From contig CBJMMB010000004.1 in NCBI GenBank assembly GCA_966430775.1, forward strand, positions 1 through 64,000: a stretch of 64,000 bases of DNA, in the 5' to 3' direction. This DNA is from Dyella_B sp966430775 (lineage in GTDB: Bacteria > Pseudomonadota > Gammaproteobacteria > Xanthomonadales > Rhodanobacteraceae). Of this stretch, positions 8,397-15,822 are shown piece by piece (the first letter of the stretch is position 1; each line of letters begins with the position of its first letter). Under the pieces are notes generated by a model. That model did not search any database. It had not been told where the DNA came from and saw only the letters and a list, made by a program, of their open reading frames with translations. A program made the position numbers and the translations under genes.

Positions 8397-9149
8397 ATGA
8401 GACATACGCGTTGGCTGCTTCCGCTGTTCTTGTTGCCCGCCGTGTTTGCGGCGCAGGCGCAGGGGGCGAACGCGTCCAGCCCGTCGCAGAAGCAGCCGCC
8501 GGTCGTGAAGCTGGACAAGCACAAACTCTCCTACGCGATCGGCTACCGCATCGGCACGCAATTCGCCGATGGCGATTTCCCGGTGGACATGGCCGTGCTG
8601 CAAAAGGCCATCGAAGATGCATACGCCAAGCGTGCGCCGGCGGTGCCCAAGGAAGACATGTACAACCAGCTGGTCAGCCTGGGCGAGCGCATGCACGAAC
8701 AGGCGATGACGGAATTCAATCGCATCGCCGCCGACAACGCGAAGAAAAGCGCCGATTACATGACCCATAACGCCGCATTGCCCGGCGTGGTGCAGTTGCC
8801 TTCGGGCATCCAGTATTCGGTGATCAAGAAAGGTGACGGCACCGTCAACCCGGGCATCGACAGCCTGGTCACCGTGAACTATCGCGGCATGCTGATCGAC
8901 GGCACCGAATTCGACAGCACCTGGGCGCACGGCCATCCGGTCAAGTTTCCCGTGGACAAGGTGATCCGCGGCTGGCAATACGTGATACCGCGCATGCACG
9001 TGGGCGATCGCTGGAAAGTGGTGATTCCCCCTTCGCTTGCCTACGGCGAGCAGGGCGCGCTGCCGCGCATTGGCCCTAACCAGGCACTGGTGTTCGATAT
9101 CGAACTGCTGGACATCAACCCGCCGAATCCGCAGGCATCAGGGCCTTGA
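8397..9149 (+). CDS. FKBP-type peptidyl-prolyl cis-trans isomerase (Mip/FkpA-like)
   Basis: This is a periplasmic folding helper. The protein has a signal peptide (MRHTRWLLPLFLLPAVFAAQAQG), an FKBP_N dimerisation region (KLSYAIGYRIGTQFADGDF to about residue 120) and a C-terminal FKBP domain (about 140-240) with VTVNYRGMLIDGTEFDSTW, VIRGWQYVIPRMHVGDRWKV and IPPSLAYGEQG. ATG 8397 was chosen because GGAGA sits six bases upstream; longer in-frame readings add a tract before the signal peptide. The two-domain form is that of FkpA and Mip. The FKBP_N helix is shorter than usual, which may affect dimerisation. Confidence 0.9.
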   Translation: MRHTRWLLPLFLLPAVFAAQAQGANASSPSQKQPPVVKLDKHKLSYAIGYRIGTQFADGDFPVDMAVLQKAIEDAYAKRAPAVPKEDMYNQLVSLGERMHEQAMTEFNRIAADNAKKSADYMTHNAALPGVVQLPSGIQYSVIKKGDGTVNPGIDSLVTVNYRGMLIDGTEFDSTWAHGHPVKFPVDKVIRGWQYVIPRMHVGDRWKVVIPPSLAYGEQGALPRIGPNQALVFDIELLDINPPNPQASGP

Positions 9150-9213
9150 CCGCAGGTTGGGATTGCACCCGAACCTACACTCGCTTCGCCGCTTCCATTA
9201 GCATGTCGGGCGC

Positions 9214-9405
9214 ATGTCAACGTCCGTCACTTCCCCCCAGCAAGCCATCCTGAGCCCCTGCGTCGGCATCTGCCGGCTCGACGCGCGCGGCTTTTGCGAA
9301 GGCTGTTATCGCACCAGCGATGAAATCGCGCGGTGGCGCAGCATGAGCGACACCGAGCGTTCCCACTACATGGATGTGCTGCTTCCCGCGCGCGAGAGCG
9401 CATGA
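9214..9405 (+). CDS. DUF1289 small cysteine-rich protein
   Basis: A 63-residue protein with the DUF1289 pattern: SPCVGICRLDARGFCEGCYRT followed by DEIARWRSMSDTERSHYM. The C-x3-C...C-x2-C arrangement suggests metal or iron-sulfur binding, but the function is not known. Its stop overlaps the start of the NUDIX gene (ATGATG against TGA), so the pair is probably co-translated. Such genes often sit beside NUDIX or reductase genes in proteobacteria. Confidence 0.85.
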   Translation: MSTSVTSPQQAILSPCVGICRLDARGFCEGCYRTSDEIARWRSMSDTERSHYMDVLLPARESA

Positions 9406-9989
9406 TGGAAGCCTTGCAGCGCGCCCTGCGTCCGCTGTCGCAGCCGCCGTCGCCGCCGGGCTGGAATCACGCGCTGATGAACGAGCTGATCGGCGAAATC
9501 GAGCGCCGTCCCGCCGCCGTGCTGATCGGCGTGCGCGATGGCGACGAACCGCGCATGATCTTTACGGTGCGCACCGATCACCTGAGCTCGCATGCGGGGC
9601 AGGTTGCGTTTCCCGGCGGCAGCGCCGATCCCACCGATGCCGATGCGCTGACCACCGCCTTGCGCGAAACCGAAGAGGAAATCGGCCTGCATCCATCGCT
9701 GGTCACGCCGATGGGTTATCTGGATTGCTTCGAAACCATCAGTGGTTTCTGCATCACGCCGGTGGTGGCGCGCATTGCCGCCGAGGCGCAATTCCAGCCG
9801 GCACCCGACGAAGTGGCCGAAGTGTTCGAAGTACCGCTGGCGTTCCTGTTGAATCCCTCGAACCTGAAACGCTACGAGATGGATTACCGCGGACACCGCC
9901 GCGAGATGGTGGAGTTCCACTATCAAGGCCATCGCATCTGGGGCGCAACGGCGGCAATCTTGCAGCATCTCTTGCAGAGGATGGAGTAG
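9402..9989 (+). CDS. NUDIX CoA pyrophosphatase-type hydrolase
   Basis: A 195-residue NUDIX hydrolase. The Nudix box is clear: GGSADPTDADALTTALRETE continuing into EEIGL. The upstream LSSHAGQVAFPGG segment is the signature of the YeaB/NudL (CoA diphosphatase) branch, which cleaves CoA and acyl-CoA to 3'-phosphoadenosine products. Residues 1-30 resemble the usual LRPLSQPP-type N-terminus. It overlaps the DUF1289 gene by 4 bp and is followed two bases later by the sulfurtransferase gene, so the three form an operon. The exact substrate is inferred from family membership only. Confidence 0.88.
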   Translation: MMEALQRALRPLSQPPSPPGWNHALMNELIGEIERRPAAVLIGVRDGDEPRMIFTVRTDHLSSHAGQVAFPGGSADPTDADALTTALRETEEEIGLHPSLVTPMGYLDCFETISGFCITPVVARIAAEAQFQPAPDEVAEVFEVPLAFLLNPSNLKRYEMDYRGHRREMVEFHYQGHRIWGATAAILQHLLQRME

Positions 9990-9991
9990 CC

Positions 9992-10843
9992 ATGAAAAGC
10001 ACCTTGATCAGTGCCGAAGAACTGGCCGCCTTGCCGCCCGATGGCGTGCTGATCGTCGATTGCCGCCATGAACTGATGGACGCGCAGAAGGGCGAGCGCG
10101 ACTACCGCGCCGAGCATATTCCGGGCGCGGTGTTCGCGGACCTGGGTCATGACCTGTCCGATCTCACGCGCGTACCGCTGGGGCTAGGTCGGCATCCGCT
10201 ACCGTCGGAAGAAGCATTTTCCGCCGTACTCGCTCGCTGGGGTTGGCGCCCTGGTCTGCAGGTGGTGAGTTATGACGCGAGCACCGGTGCATTGGCCGCC
10301 GTGCGCCTGTGGTGGCTGCTGCGCCTGTGCGGCGTGCGCGAGGCGGCCGTACTCGACGGCGGCTTCGCCGCATGGAAAGCAGCGAACCTGCCGGTGACAC
10401 AAACGATTCCGCAACGGCAACCGACGCAGGTGCAGGTGCATTACGACGCCGCCATGATGGTGCTCGACCACACCGCTGCCGCCAACACGCCGGGCGACCA
10501 TCTACTGCTGGATGCGCGCGCCACGCCGCGCTATCGCGGTGAAGTGGAGCCGATCGATCGTGCTGCGGGCCATGTGCCGGGCGCGGCGAATCGTCCGTTT
10601 ACCGAGAATCTGCAGGCTGATGGACGTTTCAAATCACCGGCCGAATTGCGCGAGGCGTTTCGTGCGGTGATCGGCGATCGTGCGCCGGAAGATGTGGTGC
10701 ATATGTGCGGTTCGGGTGTTACTGCTTGCCACAATATGCTGGCGATGGAACATGCCGGCTTGGCGGGTTCGCGGTTGTATCCGCCGTCGTGGAGCGGTTG
10801 GGTCAGCGATCCGTCGCGGCCGGTTGCGACCGGAGATGCGTAG
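9992..10843 (+). CDS. sseA: Sulfurtransferase (3-mercaptopyruvate / thiosulfate type)
   Basis: A 283-residue protein with two rhodanese domains. The N-terminal, inactive one begins VLIVDCRHELMD. The C-terminal one begins LLLDARATPRYRGEVEP and ends in the active loop CGSGVTAC with the catalytic cysteine near residue 240. CGSGVTA is the loop of 3-mercaptopyruvate sulfurtransferases such as SseA; thiosulfate enzymes usually have CRKGVTA. The enzyme would move sulfur from 3-mercaptopyruvate to thiols or cyanide in the cytoplasm. It starts two bases after the NUDIX stop, with GGATGGAG just before the ATG. Confidence 0.9.
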   Translation: MKSTLISAEELAALPPDGVLIVDCRHELMDAQKGERDYRAEHIPGAVFADLGHDLSDLTRVPLGLGRHPLPSEEAFSAVLARWGWRPGLQVVSYDASTGALAAVRLWWLLRLCGVREAAVLDGGFAAWKAANLPVTQTIPQRQPTQVQVHYDAAMMVLDHTAAANTPGDHLLLDARATPRYRGEVEPIDRAAGHVPGAANRPFTENLQADGRFKSPAELREAFRAVIGDRAPEDVVHMCGSGVTACHNMLAMEHAGLAGSRLYPPSWSGWVSDPSRPVATGDA

Positions 10844-10907
10844 CAATCTTGCAAAGAATTGTTGCCGAACAATGTGCGGCGCGCGAATCGCTACAAAAGA
10901 ACCGAGT

Positions 10908-11028
10908 CGTCATTCCGGCGAACGCCGGAATCCAGTTTTGAATACACTGTGCGAAGCACACAAAACCTCTTACGTCGTGTGCTTCGCACGTCATTCTTGA
11001 CTGGATTCTGGCGTTCGCCGGAATGACG
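10908..11028. repeat. CGTCATTCCGGCG inverted-repeat element
   Basis: The ends are inverted copies of CGTCATTCCGGCGAACGCC, with nested GTGCGAAGCACAC / GTGTGCTTCGCAC repeats in the core. The same family recurs at 58754-58822 and 60013-60154. It occupies most of the sulfurtransferase-hydratase gap; no gene is seen there. Confidence 0.75.
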
Positions 11029-11114
11029 GTGAGGTGGTTTGAAGTTCTGTGCAGGGCGTACAGCCTCATGGCTTCGCTGAAATCATCAAGCGAAAAATGT
11101 AGCTCGCGTCGAAG

Positions 11115-11872
11115 CTATTTGCCCTTGCTCTTAAGCCTATCCACCAACCCCTGCAACGCCACCTGCGTCTGCGGATGAAAAAACGCATCCACAAACGCAT
11201 CGATCGGCAACGCATCCACATCCGCATACGTGCGTGTCAGATCCGCCCGCGCGATCTTGCGCGTCTCCAGCATCGCATGCGAAGGCACGCCAGCGTCTCA
11301 TTGAGCCAATGCAGCGCACGCGTGCTCACTTGATCCACGCCCACCAGTTCATCCACAAAGCCATACGCCAGCGCCTGATCCGCTTCGATCAGCGCACCTG
11401 ACACCAGCAGGCGTTCCGCACGATACGCACCCACCACGCGCCGCAGCGCCATCTGGATGCAATCGGGCGCAACCAGGCCTACCTGCACTTCATTCAAGCC
11501 GATGCGATACGGCCCTTGCGCCATCACGCGGTAATCGCAGAACAGCGAAAGCACCGCGCCGCCGGCCGGACTGTGCCCGGTGATGGCCGCCGCCACCGGC
11601 ACCGGCAGATGCGCCAGCGCGGCGCAGGTGACGAAGAACTCGCGCCAGAATTCGCGCACGCCGGCGCGATCGCGCGTAAGCAAGGCCGGTACGTCCACGC
11701 CAGCGGAAAACATGCCTTGCGCGCCGGACAGGACCACGCCGCGCGCGCCATCGCGCACGGCGTTCGCCAGCGCTTCCTGCAAGGCGTGCAGCAGTTCCAG
11801 GTTCAGCGCATTGACTGGCGGGCGGGCCAGCTGGATTTCGGTTACGGCGTCGTGTTTGGTGATGTTGAGCAT
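11115..11872 (-). pseudogene. Enoyl-CoA hydratase-family gene broken by a -1 frameshift
   Basis: The first ~190 residues read in one frame: MLNITKHDAVTEIQLARPPV, VVLSGAQGMFSAGVDVPALL, GHSPAGGAVLSLFCDYRVMA, IGLNEVQVGLVAPDCI. This crotonase-like protein has HSPAGGAVLSL where catalytic hydratases have GGGxE. After HWLNETL the frame becomes junk and stops at about 11237, while the next frame continues sensibly as AGVPSHAMLETRKIARADLT and on to DRLKSKGK, stopping at 11115. One missing base near 11285-11298 restores a ~252-residue protein of normal family length. The cause is either a real inactivating deletion or a sequencing error. The start has a weak GGAA box. Confidence 0.8.
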
Positions 11873-11946
11873 GGACGTTCCGAATAGAGGGTCAGGATGG
11901 AATAGCACTCACTTAAACCCATACAACGTGTTCTTGCCACGATTAG

Positions 11947-12068
11947 CTCCCTCCCCTGCGAAGTAGGGGAGGGTTGGGGTGGGGTGAAGCAACCTCACGA
12001 TGAATTCCAGTCGTGCCGCCAGCTCGTGCAACCCCACCCCGGCCCTCCCCTGCAAGCAGGGGAGGGAG
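11947..12068. repeat. CTCCCTCCCCTGC palindromic repeat (MITE-like)
   Basis: The inverted ends are CTCCCTCCCCTGCGAAGTAGG and its complement GCAAGCAGGGGAGGGAG, with inner GGTTGGGGTGGGGT / ACCCCACCCC arms. A second full copy lies at 26990-27140 and a single arm at 50876-50904. Between genes only. Confidence 0.75.
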
Positions 12069-12088
12069 CAAATCATCACGCATTCGAG

Positions 12089-13546
12089 TCAGGACTGCGG
12101 CTGATCGTCAGCCGTCCAGGTATAGCGCACGGCATAGTCGAGCACGGCCTTGCCGTTGGCCGGTACGTCAACCTTGAATTCCAGCGTATCGGTGGTCTGC
12201 TTGCTCGGCTTTACGCTGGACGAAGTGACCGTCCACTGCCGCCAGCGATTGGGATGTTCGCGCACGGTCACCGTGCGTGCACTGTCGCCGGCGTTGGTCA
12301 GCGTGATGCGGAAGGCTTCATCCAAGGTGCGACCAGTCTTGTCCACATGGAAGCTGCTGCGTTCGCGCTGGCCGCGCAAATCGAACGCGGTGCCCAGCGT
12401 GATGGTGGCATCGCTGCCCTTGGGCGTGTCGTTGATGCGTCCTTCGCCGATGAATTGCGGCACGCCGTTGCGATCGGCGGTGAGCACGCGCAGATAACCG
12501 GCAGGCAGGCTGTCGAACGCCTCGAAGCGCAGCGTGCTGATGATGCTGGTGTTGTTGTCGGTGTTGAATTCGCGGTTGAGCATCGGCTGCGGCGGCATCC
12601 AGTTGCCGCCATTCTCGTAAAGCGCGGTGCGCTCGCAACTTACCGTGCGCGGAGTGTAGAGCGGTACCTGACTGATGCTGCCGTCGGGCAGGTCGACCGG
12701 TGCAGGCAGCGTGTAACTGCGGTAATCGCCCATAGAGGATTGTTCCGGCATCGCTTCCTTTGCCGCCGGCGCCGCCATCGCGCGCATCATCATCGGGCGT
12801 GGCGCGGCCGCCTTGGCGAAGTTCGGCTCGCCGGCGATCAGGGTCAGGTGGATGTCCTGCCAATCACGGCCGCTGCGGTTGGCAATGCTGGCACGTGATT
12901 CGAACTGCATGCTGCACGTATTGCCCGGTTGCAACATGGCCACGTAGGACGCACGCCAACCGATGCCGGAGGTGGGATAGCTCAGCACGGCGTCGGCCTG
13001 TCCGCCACGCGCGGCATCCACGCGCAGCCGCAGGCTGGAGCCGGTAGGAAAGCTTCCGGCTTGCGTATTCACCGCGGCGTACTGACGGATCAAGGTGGTG
13101 CCGTTGCTGCCATGCACGACCAGGCCATCTTCACCCGCGCGCAACAAGGTCCCGTTCGCCAGCGCCTGGCCGTTGTCGCCCAATACGCTGATGCTGCTAC
13201 CGGTCAAACCGGTCAGCGCCGCGTTGGGGCCCTGGCCGAGCAGCAGCCGTTGCGAGATGACCTTCGCCTCGCCGCCGGGAAAGCCCAGCGCCATCGCTTC
13301 AGCGTCGAGCTGGTTCGGCAGATCGCCCAGCACCACGTCGTGCACGCCCGATTGCAAGCTGACGGTGCGCCGTTCGCGCACCACGGCGTAGCCTTCGTTG
13401 GCGTTGCTCTCGCCGGTGCTGGCATACAAGCCAGGGCTATCGCTGCGGTACAGCGTAATCGAAGCGCCATCGGCGGCTTTGGCCTGCGAGGCGCCGCCCA
13501 GCGTGGCGATCGCGACGGCCAGCACAGTTCGGTAGTTGATCGACAT
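12089..13546 (-). CDS. Exported DUF4139 domain protein
   Basis: A 485-residue protein with a signal peptide (MSINYRTVLAVAIATLGGASQAKA) followed by a DUF4139 architecture. The N-terminal part has VRERRTVSLQSGVHDVVLGDLP, and the long C-terminal domain includes SYPTSGIGWRASYVAML, DIHLTLIAGEPNFAKAA and EAFRITLTNAGDSARTVTVREH. Family members are usually exported and their function is unknown. A methionine-rich insert (PMMMRAMAAPAAKEAMPEQS) lies near residue 255. The start has a GGAG box (AAAGGAGTGCGTC). It is divergent from the RcsB-like regulator; the 195-bp gap shows no clear operator. Confidence 0.88.
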   Translation of the reverse strand: MSINYRTVLAVAIATLGGASQAKAADGASITLYRSDSPGLYASTGESNANEGYAVVRERRTVSLQSGVHDVVLGDLPNQLDAEAMALGFPGGEAKVISQRLLLGQGPNAALTGLTGSSISVLGDNGQALANGTLLRAGEDGLVVHGSNGTTLIRQYAAVNTQAGSFPTGSSLRLRVDAARGGQADAVLSYPTSGIGWRASYVAMLQPGNTCSMQFESRASIANRSGRDWQDIHLTLIAGEPNFAKAAAPRPMMMRAMAAPAAKEAMPEQSSMGDYRSYTLPAPVDLPDGSISQVPLYTPRTVSCERTALYENGGNWMPPQPMLNREFNTDNNTSIISTLRFEAFDSLPAGYLRVLTADRNGVPQFIGEGRINDTPKGSDATITLGTAFDLRGQRERSSFHVDKTGRTLDEAFRITLTNAGDSARTVTVREHPNRWRQWTVTSSSVKPSKQTTDTLEFKVDVPANGKAVLDYAVRYTWTADDQPQS

Positions 13547-13741
13547 GACGCACTCCTTTGACGACAGTGGGGCCGATCATAACGAGTGGACTACGGCGGT
13601 GTATGTGCGCCAGCCGCTGGCCATTAGCGCGCGCTTCAGGCGATGGTTCGCCATGCTGCATCAGCTGGCCGAACTGGCGTACCATCGGCGCCTGCTTGCC
13701 TACGCTTTCACGGTTGAACGCGCCAAGGATCCCAGCCGCAA

Positions 13742-14428
13742 ATGGAAGGCTTCTCGCTCAGAGTGGTGCTTGCGGACGATCATCCGGGGATGATCGCAGG
13801 TGTCGAGCACAGCTTGTCTTCGATCAGCACCGTGCGCTTGACCGGTACGGCGGGCAATTCCACCGAGCTGCTGCGCATTCTGGATACCGGTTGCTGCGAC
13901 GTGCTGGTTTCCGACTATTCCATGCCGGGCAACGAGCATGGCGACGGCATCGTGCTGTTTTCGTTTCTGCAGCGGCGTTACCCGTTGATCAAGCTGGTCA
14001 TCCTGACCATGCTGGACAACCCGGCCGTGCTCGGCGCACTGCAAAGGCTTGGGATCTGCTGCATCGTCAGCAAGTCCGACGCGCTCAGCTACCTGGTGCC
14101 CGCCATCCATGCCGCCGCAACGGGCGGCACCTACTATTCGCCCAGCGTGAAGAACAGCCTGCGCATGCACGACATGGAGCGCCGCAACGGCGATGCGCCT
14201 CAGCCATTGAGCAAGCGCGAGCTTGAAGTGGTGCGGCTTTATGCAAGTGGTTTGACCATCAACGAAATCGCCGAACGCGTAAGTCGCAGCAAAAAGACCA
14301 TCAGCACGCAGAAGGCGCGCGCCATGCAGAAGCTGGGTATCGAGCGCGATGTGGATTTGTTGCGTTATGCGATGGAGCACGGGATGGTGGCTTCGTCGTC
14401 GAAGACGGGAATGTCTGGGAATACGTAG
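13742..14428 (+). CDS. RcsB-like LuxR-family response regulator
   Basis: A 228-residue response regulator. The receiver domain has acidic pocket ADDHP (residues 11-15), phosphoacceptor Asp58 in VSDYSMPG, then GDGIVLFSFL and VILTMLDNP. The C-terminal LuxR-type HTH runs LSKRELEVVRLYASGLTINE into VSRSKKTISTQKARAMQKLG. The DYSMPGNEHGDGI, LTMLDNPAVL and KTISTQKARAM segments follow E. coli RcsB much more closely than NarL. RcsB proteins receive phosphate from an Hpt domain, and a REC-Hpt protein is encoded convergently next door. No RcsC- or RcsD-like kinase is in the window. The stop codon TAG is the head of a REP-like repeat. Likely targets are the adhesins downstream (inference). Confidence 0.88.
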   Translation: MEGFSLRVVLADDHPGMIAGVEHSLSSISTVRLTGTAGNSTELLRILDTGCCDVLVSDYSMPGNEHGDGIVLFSFLQRRYPLIKLVILTMLDNPAVLGALQRLGICCIVSKSDALSYLVPAIHAAATGGTYYSPSVKNSLRMHDMERRNGDAPQPLSKRELEVVRLYASGLTINEIAERVSRSKKTISTQKARAMQKLGIERDVDLLRYAMEHGMVASSSKTGMSGNT

Positions 14429-14498
14429 GTTGGGGTGCAAACCCCAACATCGTCATCGCCATAAACATGGCGACGTTGGAGTTTGCACCCCAACCTAC
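14425..14498. repeat. Paired GTAG REP-like units between convergent genes
   Basis: Two units face each other: GTAGGTTGGGGTGCAAACCCC at 14425 onward and its inverted partner ending CTAC at 14498, with an ATCGTCATCGCCATAAACAT spacer. The left TAG ends the RcsB-like gene, and the right CTA, read on the minus strand, ends the REC-Hpt gene. The structure could also act as a two-way terminator. Confidence 0.8.
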
Positions 14499-15259
14499 GT
14501 GGTCGAGCGTCGCCGCAACACGGACCGGGCGTGCTCGGCAAATCCACGCATTGCCGATTGCAGCGCTTCCCGTTCACCCGCGGCGGCCTGTTCTTCCATC
14601 CGCCCAAGCATATCCACCGTTTCCATCTCGCGAATCATCGCAAACGATCCGCGCAGCGCATGCAGATGATCGCGCACGACCTGCATGTCGCCTTTGCCGA
14701 GCGCGTCGTCGATCGCCTGCATGGATTGGCGAAAGCTTTGCTGCAAGAGGGCATGGATTTTCGCCGGCAGCGGCCCGTGAGAAAGATCGTCGGTTCCGGC
14801 AGTGTGACGGTCCGGCGTCGCGGTCGTTCCGAGCAGCCGGCGCACCGTAGCGTCCACGGCATCGATCGGCAGCGGCTTGGTGAACAGTGCATCGATACCC
14901 GCGCCGGCGCAGCCTTCGCGCTCGGCGTCGCTGGCCGTGGCGGTGAAGGCCAGGATGGGAACGGCCGCACCTTGCGCGCGCAAGCTACGCGCAAGCGAAC
15001 ACCCATTCATGCCCGGCATATTGAGGTCGGTGATGATCGCGTCGCACTGCGCTTCGGTAAAGCGCTGCAAGGCCTGGCGGCCATCTTCGGCCAGGTCCAC
15101 TTCATAGCCGAGCGCCCTGAATTGCTTCTGCAGAAGCAAGCGGCTGATCGGATGGTCATCGACGACCAGCACCCTTATCGCCGTGCCGCGGCCGGCCTCG
15201 GCGCGCCGCATGGCGCGAGGGTATGCCGGCGTCTGTTCGTCGGAATGGTCTTCTTCCAT
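14495..15259 (-). CDS. Free-standing receiver-Hpt phosphorelay protein
   Basis: About 254 residues with a receiver domain (IRVLVVDDHPISRLLLQKQF, phosphoacceptor Asp78 in IITDLNMPGMNG, lysine in LFTKPLP). A C-terminal Hpt domain carries phospho-histidine His200 in HALRGSFAMI. REC followed by Hpt is the tail order of BvgS/EvgS-type hybrid kinases, but no kinase, HAMP or membrane part is attached. It may be the broken-off tail of such a kinase or a true shuttle. Its natural partner is the convergent RcsB-like regulator. The start is taken as the ATG at 15257-15259; upstream in-frame starts extend the protein by about 56 residues without domain content. The stop codon comes from the REP-like repeat. 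Confidence 0.8.
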   Translation of the reverse strand: MEEDHSDEQTPAYPRAMRRAEAGRGTAIRVLVVDDHPISRLLLQKQFRALGYEVDLAEDGRQALQRFTEAQCDAIITDLNMPGMNGCSLARSLRAQGAAVPILAFTATASDAEREGCAGAGIDALFTKPLPIDAVDATVRRLLGTTATPDRHTAGTDDLSHGPLPAKIHALLQQSFRQSMQAIDDALGKGDMQVVRDHLHALRGSFAMIREMETVDMLGRMEEQAAAGEREALQSAMRGFAEHARSVLRRRSTT

Positions 15260-15783
15260 GGGCGCGCGCGATCTTTGAGGATGGCCTGACGCATCAGGCG
15301 TGGGCGTATTCTCCGGTCGCTGCAGCAGGATCGCAATCGCGCTTGCGCATCGCATGGATGACGGCGGCATCATGTATATCGCGATGCCGTGCACATTCGA
15401 TTGACTCGCGTTTATCGCGCTCTTCACGCCGCATTACCGACTCTCGTGTCATTTTCTTCTCCCGCTTTTCCTTGTGCCGCTTTGGTTGTTCGTTAACCGC
15501 TTCTGTGTGGCCATTACCGTCCTTCCATCCGACGGTCGCGTGCTTCAAGTGAGTCTTTACCGCGTTGCCGGGAACGGCAAGTTGCGCCTCACATTGCTTC
15601 ACGGAGGAAGTTCACCGATCGATTTGCTTATCGCGCCAGCCGCCTGCCTCGCAATGCATGCCATTGCGTCGATGCTGATGAACATTGCGATTTGAGGAGA
15701 CCCGGCGTTTCGACCCGACGCCGGCACGGCACGTGGCTGCGTGAGAAAACCCCACCCCCTCATTGCGGAAAGGATGCATCGTC
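15260..15783. other. 524-bp gap, less GC-rich, no supported gene
   Basis: This gap separates the REC-Hpt gene from the Ig-repeat gene. Base composition is visibly less GC-rich around 15400-15530 (runs such as TTTTCTTCTCCC). A small TTGCCG-GGAA-CGGCAA hairpin lies at 15565-15580. Short open frames exist on both strands but lack ribosome-binding sites and recognisable content. The last ~35 bp are the ribosome-binding region shared with the gene at 19359. The promoter of the Ig-repeat gene must lie here, but no convincing -35/-10 pair was found. Confidence 0.5.
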
Positions 15784-15822
15784 ATGAAAAAGCACAACGG
15801 TAACGGTCACGCCCATGGTCAG
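15749..15822 (+). repeat. Shared leader/N-terminus block, copy 1
   Basis: From the C-rich run through ATTGCGGAAAGGATGCATCG, the ATG and the first ~17 codons, this block is almost identical to 19322-19396. The AAAGGA box sits nine bases before the ATG in both. Differences in the coding part are few (AACGGTAAC/AACGGTAAT, GCCCATGGT/TCCAACGGG). Conservation of both the RBS region and the first codons implies a recent duplication or common selection. Confidence 0.85.

Noticed and set aside
15294..15602. A 102-codon minus-strand frame in the gap before the Ig-repeat gene
   Set aside because: Lys/Glu/Arg-rich but without a ribosome-binding site or similarity I can recognise; overlaps the likely promoter region. 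Not excluded, only unsupported.
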